Source of the DNA: an uncultured Victivallaceae bacterium
Lineage (GTDB): Bacteria > Verrucomicrobiota > Lentisphaeria > Victivallales > Victivallaceae
Direction of reading: 5' to 3'
DNA length: 57,840 bases
NCBI GenBank assembly: GCA_944389925.1
Contig: CALXOD010000043.1
Location: 1-57,840 of the forward strand
Made by a program: the position numbers and the translations under genes. Position 1 is the stretch's first letter, and the number at the start of each line of letters is the position of its first letter. Shown here in pieces: positions 15,960 through 25,119 of the stretch. The notes beneath the pieces are model-generated. The model was not told where the DNA came from and made no database searches. It saw only the letters and a list, made by a program, of their open reading frames with translations.

Positions 15960-17744
15960 TTACTCTCTGCCGGAGGCATTTTCCCGTGCCCGAATGGCCG
16001 AAAGAACCGGTTGAGCAGCTCTGGAAAAACTTTCGAGATAATCCGAAGACGGCGATTTTGCGATCGGCATGGTAAAAACATTGTCCCAGTTGAAATTATC
16101 CGGGAACACCACACAGCGCGCTTCCTGACGCCGCCCCATGTCGCGGCTTTCCACTGCGACGACTACCGCCACGAATTCGCCCTGCTTGGTCAAGACAAAA
16201 TCACCGGGCTCAGCCCGCAGTTCACTCCCTGTCCCCCGAGCCGTATTGCGAATGTACAAATACTCGTCACCATCTGCGAAGTTCATGGAGCAACGCCCTT
16301 CCAGAGAGCTGGACTCCTTCCCGAACGCCGAAAATTTAAATAAGTACAAATCCTGGATGCCCCGCTGCTTTAAAGCGGAAAGCGTCAACACTTCCAGCGG
16401 CTTACGCTGATCATTCTTCACCTCCAGCAAACCAACGCGGCTTTCTCCGCGCGGCGCATACAGCGGTCCGGATAATACCTGCGCCGGGGCATCTCCTTCC
16501 GGCAACGAAACAGCGTAAGCAAGATCGGTGATGTTGTCAAAATTATGCCGCTCTCTGGCATTACCGGTCAACAGCAGAAAATCACCGACCACACAGCTGC
16601 GGCCGCCGATATTGACCAGCGGCAGAAAATATTCCGCCTCGGCAGTCATGGGAATCATCAGCCGGATTTCTCGGAGTTTGAGTTGCAGCCGCACCACTGC
16701 GGACGAATAGCGCTCCAGCACGTCGCTGCGCAGCCTTTCCTCGGCAAGCGCCAGCTGGGTTCGGGTCGACTTGAGTTCAGCTCCGGCCACTTCGGACTGT
16801 TTCTGAATCTCCAGCAACCGGGCGGCGGTCTCCTCGGCATTCTTTTTGGTAGTCGCCAGTTCCGCCCGGGTTTTTGACAAATCAGAAACGGCGTTCTTCA
16901 AAACGGTCTGAAGATTCTCCAGGCGGCGTCGGGCTTCGGTCAATTCCAGATCGCGGGTGTTAACCGCCTTCTGGGCCCGCTCAAACCGGCTCTGGGATTC
17001 GGCCAGCTCCTTTTCCGTGGCACTCAACCGGCCGCGAGTAAAGGACAGCATGGTCTCAAACTCCCGGTTCTTGCTCCGGGTCGCCTCGGATTCCTTTTCC
17101 AGCTGGCTCAATTCGGCCCGCGTCCGATTGAGATCGGCCTCGCGGACGGCGAGGGACTCCCGATATTGATTGAGGGACGCTCCGGCATCGCCGAGTTTCT
17201 TCTTTTGTTCGGTAAGATCCGCCTGGGTTCGGGCCAGCTCCGCCTGCCGGGCGGCCAGTTCTTCCCGCAATGTCGCATTATGGTCACTGGTTTCTTTTTG
17301 ACGAGCGCGCAGGACGGCCAGTTCCCGTTCCGCATCGCGGTGACGGATGTTCAACTGCAGCCGGTTCTTGACTTCTTTTTCCAACTGTGCCTGCAGCTGT
17401 TCCGGCGTCAAGGCGCCACTGTTTTCCGGTGTGAGCGCCAGTTTTTTTTCCAGAAACTCACTGCGTGCCTGAGATTCGGCCAGCTGCCGGGTCAAGGCCT
17501 GTATCTCCGCTTCGCGGGATGCGGCAAAACCCTTTTCAAACTGAGCATCCAGAAGGGCCTTGCGCGCCTCTTCCAGCCGGGCTTGTTCCTGGCGCAGGGA
17601 ATTCATCACCATCGCCGCGGTATGACTGTCGAGCGGCGCTCCGTGACTGCCGAAGGGATTCTCCACCGGCGATACTCCGGTGGCCAGCGACAGCATCGCA
17701 GATACGATGAAGTCGCAGATGACGATGAGAATGGCGCGATTCAC
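15960..17744 (-). CDS. Membrane-anchored long coiled-coil protein
   Basis: 594 residues. A single N-terminal hydrophobic helix (about 3-22) is followed by a short linker, a very long charged coiled coil (about 45-360, rich in Glu, Arg, Ala, Leu and Gln heptads) and a globular beta-rich domain (about 365-580). The anchor begins with the unusual MNRAILIVICDF. The start is GTG, overlapping the upstream stop as GTGA, so translation is coupled to the MotA-like gene. An anchor plus a long rod after a MotA/TolQ-like channel resembles MotB- or ZorB-like partners in layout, though no peptidoglycan-binding OmpA motif was recognised. Function unknown. Confidence 0.85.
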   Translation of the reverse strand: MNRAILIVICDFIVSAMLSLATGVSPVENPFGSHGAPLDSHTAAMVMNSLRQEQARLEEARKALLDAQFEKGFAASREAEIQALTRQLAESQARSEFLEKKLALTPENSGALTPEQLQAQLEKEVKNRLQLNIRHRDAERELAVLRARQKETSDHNATLREELAARQAELARTQADLTEQKKKLGDAGASLNQYRESLAVREADLNRTRAELSQLEKESEATRSKNREFETMLSFTRGRLSATEKELAESQSRFERAQKAVNTRDLELTEARRRLENLQTVLKNAVSDLSKTRAELATTKKNAEETAARLLEIQKQSEVAGAELKSTRTQLALAEERLRSDVLERYSSAVVRLQLKLREIRLMIPMTAEAEYFLPLVNIGGRSCVVGDFLLLTGNARERHNFDNITDLAYAVSLPEGDAPAQVLSGPLYAPRGESRVGLLEVKNDQRKPLEVLTLSALKQRGIQDLYLFKFSAFGKESSSLEGRCSMNFADGDEYLYIRNTARGTGSELRAEPGDFVLTKQGEFVAVVVAVESRDMGRRQEARCVVFPDNFNWDNVFTMPIAKSPSSDYLESFSRAAQPVLSAIRARENASGRE

Positions 17745-18289
17745 TTTTCACCCTCGCTTTTGGCGATGATCAGCTGCTTCCGCAACGGATAGTTCAGCGA
17801 AAGCCGCAATGTCAAACTGAAAATAATCCCGATCAGCGTCGAAGAATAAGCGATCAGGCGACTGCTCGTCGGAGAGAACGTCATCACCAGAAACGACGAC
17901 ACCGTCCCGAACAAACCGATATAAAGCGGCACATCCAGAAAAATATCCGCATTTTCCAGCTGCTTGAGCTTCAATGCCGGACTCAATTCCGACCGCCGGA
18001 TCCGCCCGATCACCACCGATGCCACAAACAGTGCAGCAAACTGCATCAGCGTCACCCCGCCGAAAACAAACATGGAAATCCTTCCCGCCAATTCCTCGCG
18101 CATCGCCAGGGTTGCCGGATCGCCGGTCGGGAGTTTGCCGATCGCCGCGCCCGTCTGCGCTCCCGGACCGCTGAACAAACTGCGGAAAGCAGGAGAATGA
18201 TTGAACGCATAATTCATCCAGTACAATACGCCGATGAAAATCAGCACCAGTAAAATCGTTTTCCAGATCAGGCCGGCATGTTTCTTCAT
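17741..18289 (-). CDS. Four-helix membrane protein, possibly MotA/TolQ/ExbB-like
   Basis: 182 residues from the chosen ATG, with hydrophobic helices near 8-27, 72-94, 119-138 and 145-165. The last two carry GLFGTV and AYSSTLIGI, resembling the paired conserved helices of MotA/TolQ/ExbB proton channels. This is weak, by-eye similarity. The frame is open to an ATG at 18376, but the promoter at 18377-18405 predicts transcription from about 18370, so that codon would not be transcribed. An in-frame ATG at 18307 is possible; 18289 has GGAG 11 bases upstream and starts at the first helix. It overlaps the coiled-coil gene by four bases, and the kinase follows. Confidence 0.75.
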   Translation of the reverse strand: MKKHAGLIWKTILLVLIFIGVLYWMNYAFNHSPAFRSLFSGPGAQTGAAIGKLPTGDPATLAMREELAGRISMFVFGGVTLMQFAALFVASVVIGRIRRSELSPALKLKQLENADIFLDVPLYIGLFGTVSSFLVMTFSPTSSRLIAYSSTLIGIIFSLTLRLSLNYPLRKQLIIAKSEGEK

Positions 18290-18376
18290 AAGAACGCAAC
18301 GCTCCATGGTTATCGCCGGTCCCGAACGATGCCGGACCGGACGCGCATCATCGTTTTTTTCCGCACTCGTATTCAT

Positions 18377-18405
18377 AAGATAACCGCCATTGAATCAATA
18401 TGCAA
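18377..18405 (-). promoter_or_regulatory. Promoter of the MotA-like/coiled-coil/kinase operon
   Basis: On the minus strand: -35 TTGCAT (18405-18400), 17 bases, -10 TATCTT (18382-18377). It predicts a start near 18370 and argues against the most upstream ATG of the next gene. Confidence 0.65.
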
Positions 18406-18436
18406 GCCGGTATCCGCAATTTTCCCGAGCCCTCCG

Positions 18437-18487
18437 GAAAAAACAAAAAACCGCCCCCTTCCGGCCTTACAGCTCGGAAGAGAGCGG
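18437..18487 (-). terminator. Rho-independent terminator of the V-ATPase operon
   Basis: On the minus strand a 13-bp stem with two G-U pairs (18487-18475 with 18463-18451) is followed by TTTTTTG and six more T. It lies 33 bases after the subunit K stop. Confidence 0.9.
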
Positions 18488-18519
18488 ATGGTCACAACCT
18501 CTGTTTTTCCTGCAGAAGC

Positions 18520-18996
18520 TCAGAGCACCATGATGGCAAACACCAGCACGAACAGCGCCACGGTTTCAATCACCCCGAGAATCATCAGGCTGTTGGCAAA
18601 CCCCTTCTCGGTTTCCCCGAACGCATCGCAGGCGGCCGCCGCGGCCTTGCCCTGGTAAATCGACGAAAACATGAAGCCGACTCCGGCAAAAATCCCCAGC
18701 ATAAAATGGAAGAGCATCATCGGATTTGCCGGATCCATCTTGCCTTTGATCACCATCATCAGCACCAGCGCATAAATCGTCTGCGACAGCGGCGATCCCG
18801 CAAACACAGTCAGCAGAAACGGCGCCGGCTTGTTCATCATGTACCGGCGTTTCCAGGCACCGATCGCCGCGGAACCGGCAATCCCGGCACCAATGCTCGA
18901 TCCGATCGCCGCCAGTCCGATTGCCGCATAACCACCGCACAGCGACAGCGACTGGATAATTTTCATGATGACGTCCTGATTCAAAGTCTGTTCCAT
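18520..18996 (-). CDS. atpK: V-type ATPase subunit K (rotor ring proteolipid)
   Basis: 158 residues in four membrane helices, a duplicated hairpin proteolipid. The ion-carrying glutamate is E144 (GVIETVAL). Q72 in PLSQTIYA and Q115 in YQGKAAA fall where the Na+ ligands of Enterococcus NtpK (Q65, Q110) are found. The equivalent glutamate of the first hairpin is absent, as is usual for this form. The subunit forms the rotating membrane ring driven by, or driving, ATP hydrolysis or synthesis. It is the last gene of the operon, 21 bases after subunit I, with a terminator behind it. Na+ use is suggested but not proven by these residues. Confidence 0.93.
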   Translation of the reverse strand: MEQTLNQDVIMKIIQSLSLCGGYAAIGLAAIGSSIGAGIAGSAAIGAWKRRYMMNKPAPFLLTVFAGSPLSQTIYALVLMMVIKGKMDPANPMMLFHFMLGIFAGVGFMFSSIYQGKAAAAACDAFGETEKGFANSLMILGVIETVALFVLVFAIMVL

Positions 18997-19017
18997 TTTT
19001 CTTTCCTCTCCTTGGAG

Positions 19018-20799
19018 TTATCGTTCCATTGCGATGTTCTGATTGTCTTTTATCCGTCTCCGGAAGGGGTTGAATTCAAACCCCGCCCAGCGCAAACCGA
19101 GGTGGTTGGAGAATTCCAGCGTATTGAGCCGCACGCCGTGCACCAGCACCGCCATGGCGGCCAGTGCGATATTCAGCAGGTGACCGAGCAGCAGCACCAG
19201 CAATCCGAGGGGAATCGTCAATGCCCGATCCATCAATGGCGCCGCCATGTCGTTGAAGCAGGCTGCCAGATAAAAGCTGGACATCCCCACCGCAAACAGA
19301 CGAATGTAGGACAACACATCGACAAAACTGCCCACCACACTGAACGGAAATGCAAAAATACTGCCGACATCCTTCCAGTCGATCTCTCCGATGGCCGTCA
19401 AGACGACTCCCACTCCGTAGCAAACCATCAGCCACCCCGGATACTCGCCAGGATACAGCAGCAGTTTGCAGATCAATACGAAGTTGCCGAACAGAATGCA
19501 GAACCAGCCCAGCTGACCAGCCACATTGCGCCAGTGGCGATCGCCACTCAGCCGCATCGCATGCCCCAGCGCCAGCTGCGCCAGCGCCAGAATAAAGCAG
19601 ATCAGCTGCACATGCTGGTCCTTGGCCGGATCACTGGCCAGCCAGGGCAACCCCTTGCACTGAACCCCGAAATAATTGCCGGTCAGTCCTCCCCAGACCA
19701 CGGCGGCGAGACTCAGCAGCACCAGCAGCGCCAGCGGCAGCCGGGCAGCCGGAACCGCCCGCTTCGCATACAGGCCGTAACCGGAAAGCGCCAGAAAAAT
19801 CAGCCCGTAACCGGCATCGCCCACCAGCATTCCGAAGAAAATGGTGAAGAAAAACAATACCGGCACACTGACGTCGCGTTCATCATATCCCGGGGAAATC
19901 GCCAGAAACTTCATCAACGGCTCAATCAACCGCGCCCAGCGCGGTGGATCCAGCAACGTCGGCACCGCTTCCCGTTTCGGATCGGCCGGACGGTGCAGTA
20001 CCCCCCAGCCGTGCGCCCGCACGCTGGCGAGCACCTTCTCCAGCTCCGGCTCCGGCACAAAACCGGACAGCGTCAGCAGCCGACCATGATCGGCCAGCGT
20101 ATCGCGGACGGTTACAAAATCCAGCGTTTCGGCAATTTCATCATGATAACGGCGCAACAACGGCAGTTCACAACGAATCCGCATCAATTCCTGTTCATTG
20201 GCGGCCAGCTCCGCTCGCCGTGCGGACAATGCCTCCCGGAGCTGCTTCAGCGTCAGCGTTCCGGAAAACTTCGCCAGCGGCAGTTCTTCCGCTGGAATAT
20301 CCTGATCGCTGATCACCACAAACAGCCGGTCTTTGCCTTCCGTACCCACTTCCCGGCAGAGCCGCCCGGCGGACTTGACCGCCTCCAGTTCCGCGGCACT
20401 CCCCCGGCAAAGATAAACCCGCAGACCGCGGCGGCGCAACGCCGTCAGCATTTCAGCGGAAAAATCTCCCCAGGGGGCCAGTTCCGCCGCCTGCTGCTGC
20501 AGCTGTTCCTGTTCCCGAGTCAGGCGCGCCCGGTCGTTGAAAAGTTGCTGCGCATTCCGGAAAACAGCTTCCCCGGTCTCGTCGCCGGCACCGCCGCTGT
20601 TGGCCGCCGGCATCGCTTCCAGCAATCCAAGCACCCGCCCGATTTCTCCGAGCCGGGTGGCCAGATTGGTACGGCCGGCGTTCTCCGCGAGTTCCACGGA
20701 TTCGACATGCATCACGCCGAGTTCACGCAGATCCCGGACCGCAGCAAGGCGGTCTTCCGCCGGCATGATCAGCGTCAGTTTTCGCATTGGTACAATCAT
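19018..20799 (-). CDS. atpI: V-type ATPase subunit I (membrane stator, a-subunit)
   Basis: 593 residues. The cytoplasmic N-terminal half (about 1-300) is rich in alpha/beta segments and short coiled coils. The C-terminal half holds about seven or eight membrane helices, with the FFGMLVGDAGYG motif typical of the family near 320. It provides the ion half-channels facing the K ring and anchors the peripheral stalk. The start overlaps the subunit D stop by four bases (ATGA). Length is normal. Confidence 0.94.
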   Translation of the reverse strand: MIVPMRKLTLIMPAEDRLAAVRDLRELGVMHVESVELAENAGRTNLATRLGEIGRVLGLLEAMPAANSGGAGDETGEAVFRNAQQLFNDRARLTREQEQLQQQAAELAPWGDFSAEMLTALRRRGLRVYLCRGSAAELEAVKSAGRLCREVGTEGKDRLFVVISDQDIPAEELPLAKFSGTLTLKQLREALSARRAELAANEQELMRIRCELPLLRRYHDEIAETLDFVTVRDTLADHGRLLTLSGFVPEPELEKVLASVRAHGWGVLHRPADPKREAVPTLLDPPRWARLIEPLMKFLAISPGYDERDVSVPVLFFFTIFFGMLVGDAGYGLIFLALSGYGLYAKRAVPAARLPLALLVLLSLAAVVWGGLTGNYFGVQCKGLPWLASDPAKDQHVQLICFILALAQLALGHAMRLSGDRHWRNVAGQLGWFCILFGNFVLICKLLLYPGEYPGWLMVCYGVGVVLTAIGEIDWKDVGSIFAFPFSVVGSFVDVLSYIRLFAVGMSSFYLAACFNDMAAPLMDRALTIPLGLLVLLLGHLLNIALAAMAVLVHGVRLNTLEFSNHLGLRWAGFEFNPFRRRIKDNQNIAMER

Positions 20800-21404
20800 G
20801 CGGGCACCTCGCTGCTTTTCTTTTTCGCAATTTTGGAACGGGCCACGGCAGCGGTACTCTGATCACCCAGCTGAATCTGAATGCGGCGGATATTCTCCCG
20901 ACATTCCGGAATCTTCACCTTTTCAAACAGATTGACCCGCTGGCTGGTGGTCCGCAACTCATTGCTGAGCAAACGCTCCTGTTCTTCGATAATCCGCCCG
21001 GCGGCCCGAAGCGCCACTGCATCCTTCAATGCGCTGATCGCCTCGTCCATATACCAGGCCGTAGCCACCGGATCCGGTGCCGGCATCTCGAATTCCGCAT
21101 GACCGAACGTCGGCACCATCACTCCGGCAATATTCATCTGACCGCGTTCGACACGCACCAGCCGCAACCCGGCAATCACCTCGTCAAGCATCGCCCGGTC
21201 ACCGAAAACGGCAATCCATTCGTGCAACTGCCCGACCAGTTGTCGCTGCTGCTCCCGATTCTCTTCGAGCCGTTCCCGGCTGAGGCGGATTTCCACCTGC
21301 AGCTGCTGTTTCTTGAGCTGCAGCGTAGGCAGGAAGCGACGGTACTGCCGTAACGCATCCTGCTGCGCCTTGAGTTCGGTTTTGGTTAATTTGATCTTGC
21401 CCAT
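20796..21404 (-). CDS. atpD: V-type ATPase subunit D (central stalk)
   Basis: 202 residues, almost entirely helical. The characteristic N-terminus (KIKLTKTELKAQQDALRQYR) and the long C-terminal helix form the antiparallel coiled coil of the rotor axle inside the A3B3 head. It lies 14 bases after subunit B and overlaps subunit I by four bases. Length matches the family. No subunit F gene, the usual rotor partner, is present in this operon. Confidence 0.94.
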   Translation of the reverse strand: MGKIKLTKTELKAQQDALRQYRRFLPTLQLKKQQLQVEIRLSRERLEENREQQRQLVGQLHEWIAVFGDRAMLDEVIAGLRLVRVERGQMNIAGVMVPTFGHAEFEMPAPDPVATAWYMDEAISALKDAVALRAAGRIIEEQERLLSNELRTTSQRVNLFEKVKIPECRENIRRIQIQLGDQSTAAVARSKIAKKKSSEVPA

Positions 21405-21418
21405 GGTCTTGCTTTTTT

Positions 21419-22735
21419 TCAGTTCGAGCCGTCAGTGGCGGCATCTTTCGGCCAGTATTCGCGCACCAGGTCACTCTTGATCCCGACCTCCGTCCGATCG
21501 AAGCATTCGGCCAGAGTCTTCCAGCCGAGATCCAGCGCCTCTTCCAGCGGAATATTCACTGAGAGGTCCATCATGCGCGCTTCGAAAAGCTTCCCGTATT
21601 TGAGCAGCTTATTGTCCCATTCGGTCATCATGAAGCCCATCGACTGCTTTTCCAGCGCCCCCTTGTAATCCGAATAAAGCCGAATCATGGAGTCCATAAT
21701 CGCCCGGTGGTCAGGGCGTGTCCGACCGTTCACCTGCTGTTTCAGACGGCTCAGAGAGCCGAACGGCTCAATGCGCCCGTGCCGCAGATAGAACTGCCCC
21801 TCGGTAATATAACCGGTATTGTCCGGCACCGGATGGGTCACGTCATCCCCCGGCATGGTTGTCGCCGCCAGAATGGTAATGGAACCGGCGCCATCGAAGT
21901 CCACCGCCTTTTCGTAACGGGAAGCCAGCTGGCTGTAGAGGTCGCCGGGATAACCGCGGTTCGACGGGATCTGTTCCATGGTAATGGAAATTTCCTTGAG
22001 TGCATCGGCGAAGTTGGTCATATCGGTCAGCAGCACCAGCACCCGCTTCCCGGCCAGAGCGTAACTTTCCGCCACAGCCAGCGCCATGTCCGGCACCATC
22101 AGACACTCCACCGTCGGGTCGGCGGCGGTATGGATGAACATCACCGTCCGAGACAACGCCCCCTGGGCATCAAGCGTATTCCGGAAAAACAGATAGTCGT
22201 CATACTTCAATCCCATACCGCCGAGCACGATCACGTCAACTTCGGCCTGCAGGGCGATTCGCGCCAGCAGTTCATTGTACGGCTCGCCCGCCACGGAGAA
22301 AATCGGCAGTTTCTGCGATTCCACCAGGGTGTTGAACAAGTCGATCATCGGCAACCCGGTACGAATCATGTTCCGGGGGATGATCCGCTTGGCCGGATTG
22401 ACCGAGGGGCCGCCGATTTCGATCATATCGTCGGTAATCGGCGTACGGTTGTCACGCGGCGCGCCGCGGCCATTGAAAATCCGCCCCAGCAATTTTTCCG
22501 AACCGGACACCTGCATCGGGTGTCCCAGAAAACGCACTTCGTCGCCGGTGCTGACACCGCGGCTCCCCGCGAACACCTGCAAAAACACTTTATTGTCCTG
22601 CAGCCGGATCACCTGCGCCAGCGAACTGCCGCGGCGGCTGGTCACTTCGGCCAGTTCGTTGTAAGCGACATTGTCGGCTTCCACGGCGATCACGTTGCCG
22701 ACGATTTGAATGATTTTATGATACACTTTACGCAT
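21419..22735 (-). CDS. atpB: V-type ATPase subunit B (regulatory, non-catalytic)
   Basis: 438 residues from the ATG at 22735 ([14 protein letters not shown]). The frame is open further upstream, but only as overlap with subunit A. The beta-barrel N-terminus is followed by the nucleotide-binding fold with the degenerate P-loop region ([10 protein letters not shown]) expected of non-catalytic B subunits, then the SxMxxxE-type helical C-terminus. B alternates with A in the soluble head and shapes the catalytic interface. The start overlaps the end of subunit A by eight bases, implying translational coupling. Confidence 0.95.
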   Translation of the reverse strand: MRKVYHKIIQIVGNVIAVEADNVAYNELAEVTSRRGSSLAQVIRLQDNKVFLQVFAGSRGVSTGDEVRFLGHPMQVSGSEKLLGRIFNGRGAPRDNRTPITDDMIEIGGPSVNPAKRIIPRNMIRTGLPMIDLFNTLVESQKLPIFSVAGEPYNELLARIALQAEVDVIVLGGMGLKYDDYLFFRNTLDAQGALSRTVMFIHTAADPTVECLMVPDMALAVAESYALAGKRVLVLLTDMTNFADALKEISITMEQIPSNRGYPGDLYSQLASRYEKAVDFDGAGSITILAATTMPGDDVTHPVPDNTGYITEGQFYLRHGRIEPFGSLSRLKQQVNGRTRPDHRAIMDSMIRLYSDYKGALEKQSMGFMMTEWDNKLLKYGKLFEARMMDLSVNIPLEEALDLGWKTLAECFDRTEVGIKSDLVREYWPKDAATDGSN

Positions 22736-24461
22736 TGCTACGGCACTCCGTGATTTTGGCTTCAATCGCCGCCTGCTGGCTCTTGAATTCTTCCGTATCG
22801 CTCTTGAGGTAATTCCAGTCAATAAACAGCTGGCGCAGCTCCAGGAAATAGCGGCGGGCCGCTGCCTTGTCAGGGAAGGAGAATTTCGTATCCAGCACCA
22901 CCAGAACCTGATCAAACATCAGTTTCTGCCGCGCCGCGCTGCAGGCGCCGTCCACCGCGTCGAAGGTGTTCTGCTGCAAATACACATAGTCCAGAAATTC
23001 GCTCTTGAGGTAGATCACGAAGTCGTCGATGTGTGTTCCGTCTTCCCCGATCACCTTCATCATCTGGTTGACTTCACTGCCGCGTGCCAGAATTTCCCGG
23101 GCCTTGGCCAGCGGGGCGGCGGCCACCAGACTGGGGTATTTGCTCCAGCTTTCCAGCGGGTTGATCGCCGGATAACGCCGGGCATCGGACCGTTCCCGGG
23201 AAAGCCCGAGGAAACATCCCACCACCTTCAGCGTCGCCTGCGTCACCGGCTCTTCGAAGTTCCCGCCCGCGGGGCTGACCGCGCCGCCGATGGTGACGCT
23301 GGCGGTCTCCCCGGTCTTCAGCCGCACCAGACCGGCGCGTTCGTAAAAGTCCGCGATCCGCGATTCCAGATACGCGGGAAACGCTTCTTCGCCGGGAATT
23401 TCTTCCAGACGCCCGGACATTTCCCGCAACGCCTGCGCCCAACGGGATGTCGAGTCGGCCAGAAGCAGAGTATTCAACCCCATCTGCCGGTAATATTCCG
23501 CCAGTGTCACCGCCGTGTAGACCGACGCTTCCCGCGCGGCAACCGGCATACTGCTGGTATTGCAGATGATGATGGAACGGTCCATCAGCGACCGCCCGGT
23601 ACGCGGGTCTGACAAATGCGGATATTCGCGCAGAATTTCCACCACTTCCCCGGCACGCTCTCCGCAAGCGGCGACGATCACCACATCGGCTTCGGCATTC
23701 TGACTGATGGTATGCTGCAACACGGTTTTGCCGGCGCCGAAGGGGCCGGGGGTGCAGAACGTGCCGCCGCGCGCCACCGGAAAGAAAGTGTCAATGATCC
23801 GGGTCTGCGTAATCAAGGTGTTTTCCGGCAGCAACTTTTCCTCGTAATGGGGAATCGGAATCTTCACCGGCCAGTATTGCAGCATGGTCACGTCGCGAGT
23901 TTCCCCGTCGGCGTTGCGCACCACGGCCACAGTATCCACCACCCGGTAATCACCGGCGGGTTTGAGTTCTGTCAGCTCCCACTCACCGCTCCAGGCCAGA
24001 GGAATCATAATATAATGCTTGAAAATCCCCTCCATCACAAATCCGATCCGGTCGCCGGCCGTGACCTTCGCCCCGACAGTCGCCTCGGGCGTGAATGTCC
24101 AGAATTTTTCACGATCCAGAGCATGCAGGTAAATTCCCCGCTTCAGAAAGAAACCGGATTTCTCCGCCAGCAACTGCAACGGATTCTGCAACCCGTCATA
24201 CACACCGGTCAACAAGCCGGGTCCGAGTTCCACACTGAGCAGCTCACCGGTGAATTCCACCGGGTCGCCGACGGACAATCCGTTGGCACTCTCGAACACC
24301 TGCATATCGGCCCGATTGCCGCGCACCCGAATGACTTCGCTTTTCAACCGTTCCTCGCCGACGATGGCATACGCCACTTCGTTCTGCGAGACGCCGGCCT
24401 CAAATTCGACGGTCAACATATTCCCGTTGACGCCGACGATTTTGCCTGTTTTCTCCGGCAT
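22728..24461 (-). CDS. atpA: V-type ATPase catalytic subunit A
   Basis: 577 residues. A beta-barrel N-terminus (1-75) is followed by the non-homologous bulge region typical of V/A-type A subunits (about 110-200). The Walker A motif is GPFGAGKT at 239-246, and the Walker B and catalytic glutamate region is followed by a helical C-terminal domain. It hydrolyses or makes ATP in the soluble V1/A1 head. The ATG is preceded by GAGAAGAGGAG-type sequence. It follows the DUF2764 gene by 91 bases. Confidence 0.96.
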   Translation of the reverse strand: MPEKTGKIVGVNGNMLTVEFEAGVSQNEVAYAIVGEERLKSEVIRVRGNRADMQVFESANGLSVGDPVEFTGELLSVELGPGLLTGVYDGLQNPLQLLAEKSGFFLKRGIYLHALDREKFWTFTPEATVGAKVTAGDRIGFVMEGIFKHYIMIPLAWSGEWELTELKPAGDYRVVDTVAVVRNADGETRDVTMLQYWPVKIPIPHYEEKLLPENTLITQTRIIDTFFPVARGGTFCTPGPFGAGKTVLQHTISQNAEADVVIVAACGERAGEVVEILREYPHLSDPRTGRSLMDRSIIICNTSSMPVAAREASVYTAVTLAEYYRQMGLNTLLLADSTSRWAQALREMSGRLEEIPGEEAFPAYLESRIADFYERAGLVRLKTGETASVTIGGAVSPAGGNFEEPVTQATLKVVGCFLGLSRERSDARRYPAINPLESWSKYPSLVAAAPLAKAREILARGSEVNQMMKVIGEDGTHIDDFVIYLKSEFLDYVYLQQNTFDAVDGACSAARQKLMFDQVLVVLDTKFSFPDKAAARRYFLELRQLFIDWNYLKSDTEEFKSQQAAIEAKITECRSNA

Positions 24462-24552
24462 TTGCTGCTCCTCTTCTCTCTATTGAATCATCGTCTTATG
24501 CTTCGTTCACATCCGTCCGCGCCCATCCGGCTCCCAACGCGCGGTCATCGTC

Positions 24553-25101
24553 TTACTCTGCGGAATTCCGGTCGATCAGCCCGACCGCCTCTTCAAAATT
24601 GTTCCGTCCTGTTTCGGCAACAAATTGACGGTTCTTTTCCAAAATCGCCAGCCGCAGCCGGTAACAAGCCACTGCTTCCACCGTGAATTCATGTCCGAAC
24701 GCCAACTCATCCAGTCTTCGCCAGCGCAACTGATCGACCCGGCGTTCCCGTTCCAGCGGATTGGGGGCGCTGGCCGCGCCGCCGATCTGCTCTCTGATGT
24801 CGGCGAAAGCATCCGTCTCCGGCGGCAGATCGATTGCGTCGCCATGTCCTTCGGCCACCCGTAGCCGCGCGATCTCTCCCCGCAACGCGAATTCCCAGCT
24901 CCGGTAGGCGGCGCCGACCGAGCCCGCAGGCAAATCCGCCCCGCGGTCCGGCGGAAAACCGCACCGACTGACATAGGCGAAATCCGCCGGCGGCAGAATC
25001 CCCGCGACGCGCTCATCGAATTCCGCCAGCGTGAACGGCGGCACGGCTCCCGGCTGCAGCGCGGGGAGCTGGGAACAGAAATAATAATAGTTACCGCCCA
25101 T
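24553..25101 (-). CDS. DUF2764 family protein of the V-ATPase operon
   Basis: 182 residues, starting MGGNYYYFCSQLPALQPG, the diagnostic N-terminus of the DUF2764 proteins found between subunits E and A in chlamydial, spirochaetal and Bacteroidetes-type V-ATPase operons. The rest is mainly helical and contains many acidic and arginine residues. No enzyme motif is visible. It lies 18 bases after subunit E. Because no subunit C or F gene accompanies this operon, it may take a stalk or linker role, as yet unproven. Confidence 0.88.
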   Translation of the reverse strand: MGGNYYYFCSQLPALQPGAVPPFTLAEFDERVAGILPPADFAYVSRCGFPPDRGADLPAGSVGAAYRSWEFALRGEIARLRVAEGHGDAIDLPPETDAFADIREQIGGAASAPNPLERERRVDQLRWRRLDELAFGHEFTVEAVACYRLRLAILEKNRQFVAETGRNNFEEAVGLIDRNSAE

Positions 25102-25119
25102 GATCCGTCCCCGTCGGCG

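Noticed and set aside
18307-18376. Upstream ATG at 18376 as start of the MotA-like protein
   Set aside because: A well-formed promoter ends one base before it, so the codon would lie upstream of the predicted transcript start.
13338-18405. A Zorya-type defence system, from the MotA-like plus anchored coiled-coil pair
   Set aside because: No OmpA-type peptidoglycan-binding motif, no helicase or nuclease gene follows, and the channel similarity is weak. Kept only as a layout comparison.
18400-20862. An 820-codon open frame opposite V-ATPase subunits K and I
   Set aside because: Its translation is Gln/His/Arg-rich and non-globular, and it covers the V-ATPase terminator and two well-supported genes.
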